Below, one piece after another: positions 1 through 6,790 of a stretch of DNA of 13,409 bases. Positions within the stretch are counted from its first letter, which is position 1, and every line of letters begins with the position of its first letter. This DNA is from JAAYZB01 sp937958685. Its GTDB lineage: Bacteria > Bacillota_I > Bacilli_A > Izemoplasmatales > Hujiaoplasmataceae. The position numbers and the translations under genes were made by a program. The DNA is taken from contig DAITAL010000032.1 in the NCBI GenBank assembly GCA_036824265.1, forward strand, positions 1 through 13,409, written 5' to 3'. Under the pieces are notes generated by a model. It saw nothing but the letters and a program-made list of their open reading frames with translations. It ran no database searches and was not told where the DNA came from.

Positions 1-54
1 CCCCCGACCGACGGCTCCGGAAGCCGCTGCTCTATCCAGCTGAGCTATCGGGCC
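1..54 (-). tRNA. tRNA-Arg (anticodon CCG), 3' end cut off by the window edge
   Basis: Read on the minus strand from 54, the acceptor 5' strand GGCCCGA is followed by TA, a D arm GCTC/GAGC, then an anticodon stem GCGGC/GCCGT enclosing the loop TTCCGGA. The anticodon is CCG, reading the arginine codon CGG. A20 in the D loop fits arginine identity. The T arm and acceptor 3' strand lie outside the window. There are 32 bp and no promoter between it and the upstream tRNA-Arg(CCT), so the two are probably co-transcribed. Confidence 0.93.
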
Positions 55-86
55 GGATATATCTTAACTGTTGAGATTAGCCATAG

Positions 87-163
87 TGGCGACCCGGAAG
101 GGATTCGAACCCCCGACCGACGGCTTAGGAAGCCGCTGCTCTGTCCTGCTGAGCTACCGGGTC
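87..163 (-). tRNA. tRNA-Arg (anticodon CCT)
   Basis: A complete 77-nt cloverleaf including an encoded CCA (87-89). Acceptor GACCCGG pairs with CCGGGTC; D arm GCTC/GAGC; anticodon stem GCGGC/GCCGT around loop TTCCTAA; T arm GGGGG/CCCTT with two G-U pairs; discriminator G. Anticodon CCT reads the arginine codon AGG. It shares its whole anticodon stem and variable region with the neighbouring tRNA-Arg(CCG); the loops differ only at the third anticodon base and the next position. Confidence 0.97.
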
Positions 164-453
164 CAGATATTATTATACCACCAAAGCACGAAAACACAAA
201 TGAAAAAGTGCGACTGGCAGTATTATCACTGACAGAATTTGCGAACTGACAACAATCTTGTCCTGTTTCACAAAGGATTTCCAGGCGCGTTTGGCTCCGG
301 GGCAGATTTCACCACCACCCATGATGTGATTCCATGATCCGACACAGGCTCGGTCAACTTGCCTTTGTCAATAGCTCCGTACACAACCTAAGTTGTTATC
401 ATAAGGGTATTAATCATCAATCAAAGTAAGGCAACAAGGATCATGAATAACTG
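164..453. other. Intergenic stretch with no convincing gene
   Basis: This stretch between the tRNA-Arg(CCT) gene and the tRNA-Arg(TCT) terminator holds the promoter at 172-199 and otherwise no tRNA, strong repeat or gene with a ribosome binding site. On the minus strand a frame is open from 367 to a TAA at 173-175, with an ATG at 322 giving 49 codons. It starts with a Gly/Lys-rich, protein-like stretch and ends in a hydrophobic tail running into the tRNA promoter. I do not recognise the product; a decayed gene fragment or chance is more likely than a live gene. Confidence 0.5.
172..199 (-). promoter_or_regulatory. Promoter of the tRNA-Arg(CCT)-tRNA-Arg(CCG) unit
   Basis: Minus strand TTGTGT (194-199), a 16-bp spacer, then TATAAT (172-177) preceded by TGG, an extended -10. 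The predicted start lies just before the mature 5' end at 163. Confidence 0.75.
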
Positions 454-476
454 AAAAAGAGCCGGTATCCAGCTCT
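454..476 (-). terminator. Intrinsic terminator after tRNA-Arg(TCT)
   Basis: On the minus strand AGAGCTGG / CCGGCTCT form an 8-bp stem (one G-U pair) around the loop ATA, followed directly by a T-run at 454-458. It lies 13 bp beyond the 3' end of tRNA-Arg(TCT), making that tRNA a single-gene unit. Confidence 0.88.
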
Positions 477-489
477 GTGGTTGCATAAA

Positions 490-566
<77 letters not shown>

Positions 567-580
567 GTCGCGCAGTTAAT

Positions 581-609
581 ATTATAATGTAAAGGCCGGA
601 CTTTGTAAA
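581..609 (-). promoter_or_regulatory. Promoter of tRNA-Arg(TCT)
   Basis: Minus strand TTTACA (604-609), a 17-bp spacer, then TATAAT (581-586), about 14 bp before the mature tRNA start. It sits in the short gap after the glycosyltransferase stop codon. Confidence 0.82.
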
Positions 610-635
610 GGAGAAAATCGGGCGCCGAAGCGGAG

Positions 636-3539
636 TCATGACTTGTCCTCGGCCGGTTTCTGGGTAAAACCGACTCTATTCATCTCGCCCCAGACATTTG
701 TTTCCCGGAGGGATGACAAATAGCCTTTGATCCGGTAGAGGCTGACAAACTGCCGCCAACCGAAATTCTCGCAGACGGCAATCACGATCAGGTTGAAAAC
801 ATCCCTGACTGAAAACGAGGCGGTTTCCTCTTCGCTGATGAAAAGCGACAGGATCGACATGAAGATTCCCATGACGACGGTGACGAGCAACAGCAACAGC
901 ACGATGTCGATGCTCAGGATGCCAAGCGCCAGTCCGACGATCACCGCGACATAAGCCTGGATTTCGAAGAGCGGTCCGATCATCTCGAAGATGAAGAAAT
1001 ATGGCATGCCGATCAGACCGGGCTGCCTGTATGCGGGGTTGAAGATCAGTTTGCGATGATAGGAGAGGATGTCGACAAGACCGCGCTGCCAGCGGTTCCG
1101 CTGCTTGAAGAATGATTTGCGCGCCTCGGGAACTTCGGTATAGCATCTGGCATTGCCGATATAGTCGACGCGAAAGCGGAGTTTCGCCTCGAGCGCGCGC
1201 CGGGTGATCCGGACCACGAGCTCCATGTCCTCGCCGACAGTCCCTTTTTTCAGGGAACTTTCGGTAAGGTAGCCACCGACTTCCGTCAGAATGCGCTTTT
1301 CGAACAGTCCAAAGGCGCCAGAGACGATCAAAAGCGATCGCAGACCGGCGAAGCCGCCGCGGCTGATATTGAAGGCGCGGAGATACTCGATTGTCTGGAG
1401 TTGGGCGAGGAGGGAGCGCGAGAGCCCCTTGCTCTCGATTTTGCCCTTGTCGACGACGTAGCCGTTGACGGGCACGATGCTGCCGCCCAGGGCGAGGGTG
1501 ATGTTGTCGTGGTCGAGCATCGAGGACATCAGCCGTAACAAGGCGTCTTTTTCGAGGATCGAATCGGCATCGATTCCGCAGATATACTCGCAGGCGCTGA
1601 AGTTGATGCCGACATTCAGGGCGTCTGCCTTGCCGCCGTTTTCTTTGTCGATCACGGTCAGGGACGGCAAATAGCGGTTCTTGTAGACCGCCCTGACCGA
1701 TTTCGTCTTGATGGCTTCGCTGTAATTGGCGTTCTTGCGCTCCAGCTGAAAGTGCTCGATCAGTTTGTTGACAGTCTGATCCTTGGAGCCGTCATTGACG
1801 ACGATGACCTCAAACTCGGGGTAATCGAGATTGAGCAGGGAATTGACGCTTTCCACGATCGACAACTCCTCGTTGTAGGCGGGCGCGATGATCGATATCG
1901 ACGGCAGCATCATCGGCTCAAAGAGGAAGTTTTTCGTTTTAAGGGCGTAAAGCCGTCGTTGCCGGCGGGAGCGAAGATACGAAAGGATCGCCACAAAGAA
2001 GTAAACGAGGTTGACAGAAAGATAATAGACGATGAAGATCTTGTTGACAATGATGATGTATTGGGTGAAGTTTTCCCGCGGCGAATTGGTGGCGAGCGTG
2101 GCGATGTTGGCAAGGACGAACACGAGTGGGCAGATGATGAGGGTCACCAGAAGCAGCCTGAGCAGCCATCTTGTCTTGCGAATCTCCGGCACTGGCGCCG
2201 TCTTGGCGCCTTTCTCGGGCTTGGTTTTCTTGATTCCCAAGACTTTCAGGACGCCTTCATCAGCGAAGGTCGCCAATTCATCGCGGAAACTTGGTATCGA
2301 TTCCGCAAGCGGACCCAGAAAGCCGATGAGCGGCTTCGTGATGTCGGGCACGCGGTTATGGTTGAGGAATTCGATCAAATCGGCGGTGTAGCCCTTCTCG
2401 ACGATGAGGAAAAGCATCTGCCCAAGCAGACGGTCATTGCGGTTGAGCAGTTTCAAAAGCAGGTAGTCGATCCGATGGGAAATGACGTGCGCCAACAAGG
2501 CTTTTTGGTCGGGTTGCGACGTCGTTTGGATCAGATCGAGGATATCGCCATAAAGACCCTGGTTGCTGTCGAGGATTCTGGTGATGACATGCGCCCGGTG
2601 CTCGTCCAATTCGGTACCGTCCGCATAGCCGAGGATGGTCTTCACCGAGGCCAGCGTGGCGATATTTTGGAAGGAGTCCGTGGCGATCTTGACGATTTCC
2701 GGGTTGCTCGAGGAAAGGTACTCCGGCTTGTTCAGGGGGGTGTCGTAGATATTGGCTAGCGCCCGGAGCACTTGATAATACAACCGCACGACCCGCTGCT
2801 TGCGGACCTCGCTGAAAGTCGGATGGGTGGCTCCGCCCAAAAAGGCTTCGATAGTTCGCAATTCCTCGACAAGAATCTGTTTGAATTCCTTCCGGTAATA
2901 AACATTGGTCAGATCGACGAAAACTTCCTTGATTTCCATTTCCGGACGGCGAAAGATACGCTCCAGATGGGCTTCCACGGATAGCAAGTGCCGTTTGAGG
3001 ATGCCGATGAGGCGCACTTGGTAATACCGGCGACTGCCGATGATGCTGTCGACGATCGCCTGCAGGATATGTTGGTCGATCTTGTTCTTGAGCGCATTCA
3101 GCAAATAGATTTTTACATGTTCCGAACGTTCGACTCTCAAGGCGCTTACCAAAGCGCTGCGGATTTCCGCCGAGTCAAAACAGCCGAGATAATGGATCGC
3201 CTGTTTGCGCTTCAGCGAACTTAACGCGCGCAGATTCCCCAATAATCGGCGGTATAATCTTGAGGTCAGAAAATCCTCGGACACGAGACGCCTGGTCTCC
3301 TGGTCGAGCGTCACTTCATTCATGGCCTTGACATAGGCGTCAAGCAGATCGCGACGGCAGGCTTTGCGATCGATTGGTTGTCGCCGATACAGGCGGGCCA
3401 GCATGGCGGCTTCCGCCTGTTCTCGCCTTCTTGCCTGCAACATCCGGAATCTGCGTCTTATAAACAGGGCGACGAGCAGAACGGCGGTTGCCAGCAACAC
3501 CGCGAAAATCAGAATCAGGATGATTCTTGAGGGTTGCAT
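636..3539 (-). CDS. Membrane family-2 glycosyltransferase with N-terminal helical-repeat region (putative exopolysaccharide synthase)
   Basis: 967 aa. One membrane helix at about residues 5-27, then some 420 residues of amphipathic helices resembling HEAT/ARM repeats (about 90-430), helices at 458-482 and 494-522, a GT2 catalytic domain (about 547-820) and further helices at about 843-900. The GT2 motifs are intact: a nucleotide-binding VNDGS near 581-585, DADS at 657-660, GED at 769-771 (the catalytic base position), and QRNRW at 813-817, the Q-x-x-R-W signature of processive synthases such as BcsA, hyaluronan synthase and IcaA/PgaC. The enzyme should polymerise a UDP-sugar on the cytoplasmic face and may export the chain; substrate unknown. 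The start is three bases after the upstream stop, with only a weak, distant GGAG, so translational coupling is likely. The helical-repeat extension is unusual for this family and may be a docking surface for the upstream regulator (inference). Confidence 0.85.
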   Translation of the reverse strand: MQPSRIILILIFAVLLATAVLLVALFIRRRFRMLQARRREQAEAAMLARLYRRQPIDRKACRRDLLDAYVKAMNEVTLDQETRRLVSEDFLTSRLYRRLLGNLRALSSLKRKQAIHYLGCFDSAEIRSALVSALRVERSEHVKIYLLNALKNKIDQHILQAIVDSIIGSRRYYQVRLIGILKRHLLSVEAHLERIFRRPEMEIKEVFVDLTNVYYRKEFKQILVEELRTIEAFLGGATHPTFSEVRKQRVVRLYYQVLRALANIYDTPLNKPEYLSSSNPEIVKIATDSFQNIATLASVKTILGYADGTELDEHRAHVITRILDSNQGLYGDILDLIQTTSQPDQKALLAHVISHRIDYLLLKLLNRNDRLLGQMLFLIVEKGYTADLIEFLNHNRVPDITKPLIGFLGPLAESIPSFRDELATFADEGVLKVLGIKKTKPEKGAKTAPVPEIRKTRWLLRLLLVTLIICPLVFVLANIATLATNSPRENFTQYIIIVNKIFIVYYLSVNLVYFFVAILSYLRSRRQRRLYALKTKNFLFEPMMLPSISIIAPAYNEELSIVESVNSLLNLDYPEFEVIVVNDGSKDQTVNKLIEHFQLERKNANYSEAIKTKSVRAVYKNRYLPSLTVIDKENGGKADALNVGINFSACEYICGIDADSILEKDALLRLMSSMLDHDNITLALGGSIVPVNGYVVDKGKIESKGLSRSLLAQLQTIEYLRAFNISRGGFAGLRSLLIVSGAFGLFEKRILTEVGGYLTESSLKKGTVGEDMELVVRITRRALEAKLRFRVDYIGNARCYTEVPEARKSFFKQRNRWQRGLVDILSYHRKLIFNPAYRQPGLIGMPYFFIFEMIGPLFEIQAYVAVIVGLALGILSIDIVLLLLLVTVVMGIFMSILSLFISEEETASFSVRDVFNLIVIAVCENFGWRQFVSLYRIKGYLSSLRETNVWGEMNRVGFTQKPAEDKS

Positions 3540-3542
3540 GCG

Positions 3543-5567
3543 TCAATTACGCTCCATGGATCGCTGCATAAGCCCTAAAATCTCCTCGAAAATCAGGGGT
3601 TTTTCCAGGACCGCGTCGATTCCGAGACGGTTAGCCCGAATGATCGTCTCCGGAGTCTTGTTATAGGTTGTCAAGATGAAATGGGTGTTCAGCGTCTGTG
3701 ACTGCTCGTTGAGTTTCAATTTGAGTGTGAAGCCATCGATTTTGGGAAGGATCTTCGCGACGATGAAAGCGCTGAACTTACCAGTGGTTGCGGCTTCCCA
3801 TCCGGCTTGACCGTCCATGCAGACGCTCACATCGAAATTGGCCTTGGCAAAATAGGCGCGAAACAACTTGATCAGGATCTCGTCGTCATCAACCAATAGG
3901 ATGCGCGTTCTGTCGCTCACTTGTTTGGCGTCCTGGCCATTGACAAGTGTGTTCGTCCCGAGTTTGCCAGCCAGCTTGATTCGGTTTTCACCGGTGGTGA
4001 TCAGCAAATCGACAAGTTCTCTCGCTGTTTCTGTTTGCGGCAACTCCGACAAGGACGTCAAGGCGATGGAGACGGTCACGGGTTCGACGAAGATCTCGGC
4101 CTTGCCAACGGCGGCCTGGATTCGCGCAGCCAGTTGACGGATCGCTTCGAGGTCTGCCGCTTCCCTCATGATGATGAACCCTGGGCCGTTGCGCTTGACG
4201 ATCAGATCGCGTTCCTCACCGGTTTGTTTGAGAATGAAGGCCAGGTTGCGGATCGTCTCATCCCCGATGTTCTTGCCGTATTTGGTGTTCAGTTCGGTGA
4301 TCCGATCCAAAGTCAGAAAGATCAAATGAATGTCTTGCAGGGCGACGTCCTGATTGCGGCCCGTCTCAAGTCGGTGCAGCAGGTGCTTCTCCAGGAACTG
4401 CTGGTTGTAGCAGCCGGAGAGGGAGTCTTTGAGCATTCTTTCGGCCGTTTGCTGCAATTCATTCTCGAGACTGCTCAACCGGGTGCCCAATTCCCGTTTT
4501 TCGGTGTCAAGTTCGACAACCTTGCGTTCGATCGAAAGCGAGGCGCTTTGATAGATTGCCGGTTTCTCAACTTTTCGCAGAGCCACCAGTTTGTTAACCA
4601 TCGGTTCGAGCAACGCCAGCCAACTGACACCTTTCTTGGTGTAAATCAGGTCAAACAGCGACTGCCAGAGACGGTAGTCGCTGAGACCACGATCGACGAT
4701 TGTCATCTGTTTGTCGTCAAAGGCGATCGCCGAGTTCGCAAAAACGCTTCTGACCTCCGCATCAGTGTGCAGGCTTCGCAGTTTGCTCACGACCTGGTTG
4801 GCATATTCGAGATAGGGATAGGCGGCTTTCTTCTTGATCGTTCCATCAGTGGTGGCATAATTGTAGAATGGTCGTTGCGAAAGCACTTCCACAAGTTGTG
4901 CGACTTCTGAAGCTGTGAAACACTTGCCTGAGCGGGTGATGGCGAGTTGGATAGCGCGGTCGCCGATCCTGGCGAGGAGCGGTCGCAAAAAATCGATCGA
5001 GGGGATGATGTTGCTCTGATGCGCGCTGACCAGTTCCATCCGGTCATGGGTGGCATCTTCCCGGAGATAATCGAAAACATGGTTGGCAAGCAGCAACTCC
5101 TGATTGGGAAAGTAGACCATGAACGACTGCGCTTCAGTCACGAACGGCGTCAGCCAAAACTCCAGCGTGGAACCGCTTTTCAAAATCAAGAGTGGCGGTT
5201 GGTCGGCAAGATTGTATATTCGGATATTCGGATATTGCGACAGCACCCCCGCGTATTCGCGGGCATTGGCGACGATCGTCGTCTTCACGCCGAAATCCCG
5301 GAGTTCGGAAAGGCGGGAAACGATGGGCATCGTAAGTTCCGGAATCAGGATCGCCTCGAGCAAGACCGGGGGACAGATCCCGGTGATGGCCAAGAAGATG
5401 TCATGGAACGCGTATGCGGGATTCACACCGAAAAGCACGCAGCTGTCACCGAGTCTGAGCAGTTGCATGGCCAGGGGATCGGGAACCGGCGCGGAGGGCG
5501 CAAGCACGTAGAGGATGTCGCTGATTTTGCGGAGCGCAAGCGGTGATGCGGGCGTTCTAGAGATCAC
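3543..5567 (-). CDS. Putative regulator: degenerate ODP/metallo-beta-lactamase-like + degenerate GGDEF + pseudo-receiver
   Basis: 674 aa, GTG start at 5567 placed by a strong GAGGTGAT three bases upstream. No signal peptide or membrane helix. Residues about 30-235 follow the fold order of the flavodiiron/ODP-type metallo-beta-lactamase domain (blocks at 141-168 and 207-216), but most metal-ligand positions are replaced: T79, T144, H163 and S213 stand where D, H, D and H are expected. A charged, probably coiled stretch (340-380) leads to a GGDEF-like domain (380-535), starting with DSLSGCYNQQFL and with NGPGF at 460-464 in place of GGDEF; the inhibitory-site RxxD is ExxD (451-454). A receiver domain (555-670) keeps the acidic pocket DDD (560-562), T633/T634 and K656, but the phosphoacceptor Asp is Ala604. 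No enzymatic or phosphorelay activity is expected; a ligand-binding or scaffolding role for the downstream glycosyltransferase is inferred. The ODP assignment is the least certain. Confidence 0.72.
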   Translation of the reverse strand: MISRTPASPLALRKISDILYVLAPSAPVPDPLAMQLLRLGDSCVLFGVNPAYAFHDIFLAITGICPPVLLEAILIPELTMPIVSRLSELRDFGVKTTIVANAREYAGVLSQYPNIRIYNLADQPPLLILKSGSTLEFWLTPFVTEAQSFMVYFPNQELLLANHVFDYLREDATHDRMELVSAHQSNIIPSIDFLRPLLARIGDRAIQLAITRSGKCFTASEVAQLVEVLSQRPFYNYATTDGTIKKKAAYPYLEYANQVVSKLRSLHTDAEVRSVFANSAIAFDDKQMTIVDRGLSDYRLWQSLFDLIYTKKGVSWLALLEPMVNKLVALRKVEKPAIYQSASLSIERKVVELDTEKRELGTRLSSLENELQQTAERMLKDSLSGCYNQQFLEKHLLHRLETGRNQDVALQDIHLIFLTLDRITELNTKYGKNIGDETIRNLAFILKQTGEERDLIVKRNGPGFIIMREAADLEAIRQLAARIQAAVGKAEIFVEPVTVSIALTSLSELPQTETARELVDLLITTGENRIKLAGKLGTNTLVNGQDAKQVSDRTRILLVDDDEILIKLFRAYFAKANFDVSVCMDGQAGWEAATTGKFSAFIVAKILPKIDGFTLKLKLNEQSQTLNTHFILTTYNKTPETIIRANRLGIDAVLEKPLIFEEILGLMQRSMERN

Positions 5568-5584
5568 TGGATCACCTCTATTAA

Positions 5585-5590
5585 ATTATA
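5585..5590 (-). promoter_or_regulatory. Extended -10 promoter of the regulator-glycosyltransferase operon
   Basis: Minus strand TGG followed by TATAAT (5585-5590). No good -35 is seen at 17-18 bp, which an extended -10 can tolerate. The start would fall near 5578, so the leader is only about ten bases long and consists mostly of the ribosome binding site. Confidence 0.65.
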
Positions 5591-5634
5591 CCAAAGTTGC
5601 TGTCGGTAACGGAGGGCAGCACGAAAATAATAAG

Positions 5635-5660
5635 AAAAACCGCCAATAATTATTGACGGT
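5635..5660 (-). terminator. Intrinsic terminator of rsmD-coaD, overlapping the coaD stop codon
   Basis: Minus strand ACCGTCAA / TTGGCGGT form an 8-bp stem (one G-U pair) around TAATTA, followed by TTTTTC. The stem begins inside the last codons of coaD and the loop contains its TAA stop. Confidence 0.85.
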
Positions 5661-6144
5661 TCGAGGGGAATCCGAATTTCTGCTTGAAGGCGAGGATGAC
5701 TGCTTTGGGAACAAAAGGCGTGACATCGCCTCCGAAGCGGGCCAACTCCCGGACCGAGGATGATGACAGGTAGGAATATTTACCTTCGGTCATCAGGAAG
5801 ACAGTGTCGATATCGCTGGCAATCTTGCGGTTGAAGTTCGTCAACTGAAATTCGTAATCATAATCGGTGACAGCCCGCAACCCCCGGAGGATGTGGCTCG
5901 CGCTCAGTTCCCGGCAGTGCTCGACAGTCAATTTGGTAGCCATCACGACCTCGACGTTGTCAAGTCCGAGAGTGGCGTCTTTGACAAGTTCGAATCGTTC
6001 TTCGGCACTGAACAGGGTGTGTTTGTTGGGATTGGTAGAGACGGCGACATAAAGTTTGTCGAACAGCTTGGCGCCCCGTTGGATGATGTCCAGGTGACCG
6101 AAGGTGATCGGATCGAAACTGCCAGGGTAGAAACCGGTTTTCAT
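5650..6144 (-). CDS. coaD: Pantetheine-phosphate adenylyltransferase
   Basis: 164 aa, the usual length. The enzyme transfers AMP from ATP to 4'-phosphopantetheine, giving dephospho-CoA, the penultimate step of coenzyme A synthesis in the cytosol. Visible motifs: GSFDPITFGHLDII (8-21) with the nucleotidyltransferase TFGH, the substrate-binding RGLRAVTDYDYE (88-99), and the C-terminal SSSSVRELARFGGDV (127-141). The frame is open to 6183, but the ATG at 6144 is the start: AAGGAGG lies seven bases upstream and MKTGFYPGSF is the family N-terminus. It begins one base after the rsmD stop codon, a pairing common in Firmicutes. Its terminator hairpin overlaps its own stop codon. Confidence 0.97.
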   Translation of the reverse strand: MKTGFYPGSFDPITFGHLDIIQRGAKLFDKLYVAVSTNPNKHTLFSAEERFELVKDATLGLDNVEVVMATKLTVEHCRELSASHILRGLRAVTDYDYEFQLTNFNRKIASDIDTVFLMTEGKYSYLSSSSVRELARFGGDVTPFVPKAVILAFKQKFGFPSNRQ

Positions 6145-6145
6145 A

Positions 6146-6724
6146 TTATTCCTCCTTGGGTGAGCGATCGGGAACGAACTCATAGAGATGGTATTTGGTC
6201 GATCCGGCCGTCCTTGTCCGTAACAGGCGCAGATTGCGCAAAACAGCTGTCACGACGGTGTTGCTGCCGGTTTCCAAAACGACGAGCGCGCCGTCGGTGA
6301 GTATATTCGCCTCCACTATTTTCCTAAGCAAGCATTCATGCTCAGTGAAGGCATAGGGTGGATCGGCGAGGATCAGCGAATACAAAGTGTGATGGGCTTG
6401 TTTGATGAAAGCCCGCCAATCGGCATGGATGATGATGCAATCCTCGCCTTCGCGAAACTTGAGTTTGTCGCGATTTTCCGTGATGGTGCGGATGGCCTCG
6501 CGGCTGTCATCGACGAAGTAGCATTGGGAGAAACCACGGCTCAAGGCCTCGAAGCCGAGCGAACCGCTACCCGCAAACAAATCGACACAGACGCCGCCCG
6601 TGAAATATTGACCGAGGATGTTGAAGAGCATTTCCTTGTTCTTGTCGGTTGTGGGCCGGGTGTTCTTGCGGTCGACTTCGGCGATCCTGGCGCCCTTGCG
6701 AGTGCCGGATATGATCCTTAGCAT
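6146..6724 (-). CDS. rsmD: 16S rRNA (guanine(966)-N2)-methyltransferase RsmD
   Basis: 192 aa. It methylates G966 of 16S rRNA during 30S assembly, using S-adenosylmethionine. Evidence: N-terminal MLRIISGTRKG, the RPTTDKNKEMLFNIL block (23-37), the SAM-binding motif DLFAGSGSLGFEALSRG (48-64) and the catalytic DPPY (121-124). Length and order match the family. The ATG at 6724 has GAGGGTGAT a few bases upstream. It is the first gene of a tight two-gene operon with coaD, one base apart. Confidence 0.96.
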   Translation of the reverse strand: MLRIISGTRKGARIAEVDRKNTRPTTDKNKEMLFNILGQYFTGGVCVDLFAGSGSLGFEALSRGFSQCYFVDDSREAIRTITENRDKLKFREGEDCIIIHADWRAFIKQAHHTLYSLILADPPYAFTEHECLLRKIVEANILTDGALVVLETGSNTVVTAVLRNLRLLRTRTAGSTKYHLYEFVPDRSPKEE

Positions 6725-6739
6725 GTTATCACCCTCATC

Positions 6740-6768
6740 ATTTTATCATCGCGGGGAGGAATAAGCAA
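6740..6768 (-). promoter_or_regulatory. Probable promoter of rsmD-coaD
   Basis: Minus strand TTGCTT (6763-6768), a 17-bp spacer, then TAAAAT (6740-6745) preceded by TGA (extended -10). It lies in the 66-bp gap after the M42 stop codon, where I see no clear terminator, so read-through from the peptidase gene may add to expression. Confidence 0.55.
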
Positions 6769-6790
6769 GGGTTACCCGGGCAGTCGGTGA

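Noticed and set aside
623..632. Terminator for the glycosyltransferase operon
   Set aside because: The CGC-TTCG-GCG hairpin has only three stem pairs and is followed by GCCCGA before a four-base T-run; too weak to call.
1752..2759. 335-aa plus-strand open frame
   Set aside because: It is antisense to the glycosyltransferase, rich in charged residues from reverse reading, and has no ribosome binding site; a shadow. The same holds for the long plus-strand frames at 3921-4910 and 8159-9835.
3543..3545. Use of TGA as tryptophan (Mollicutes code)
   Set aside because: TGA ends five genes with good family C-termini, and reading through the ppdK TGA would run into a perfect terminator without a stop.
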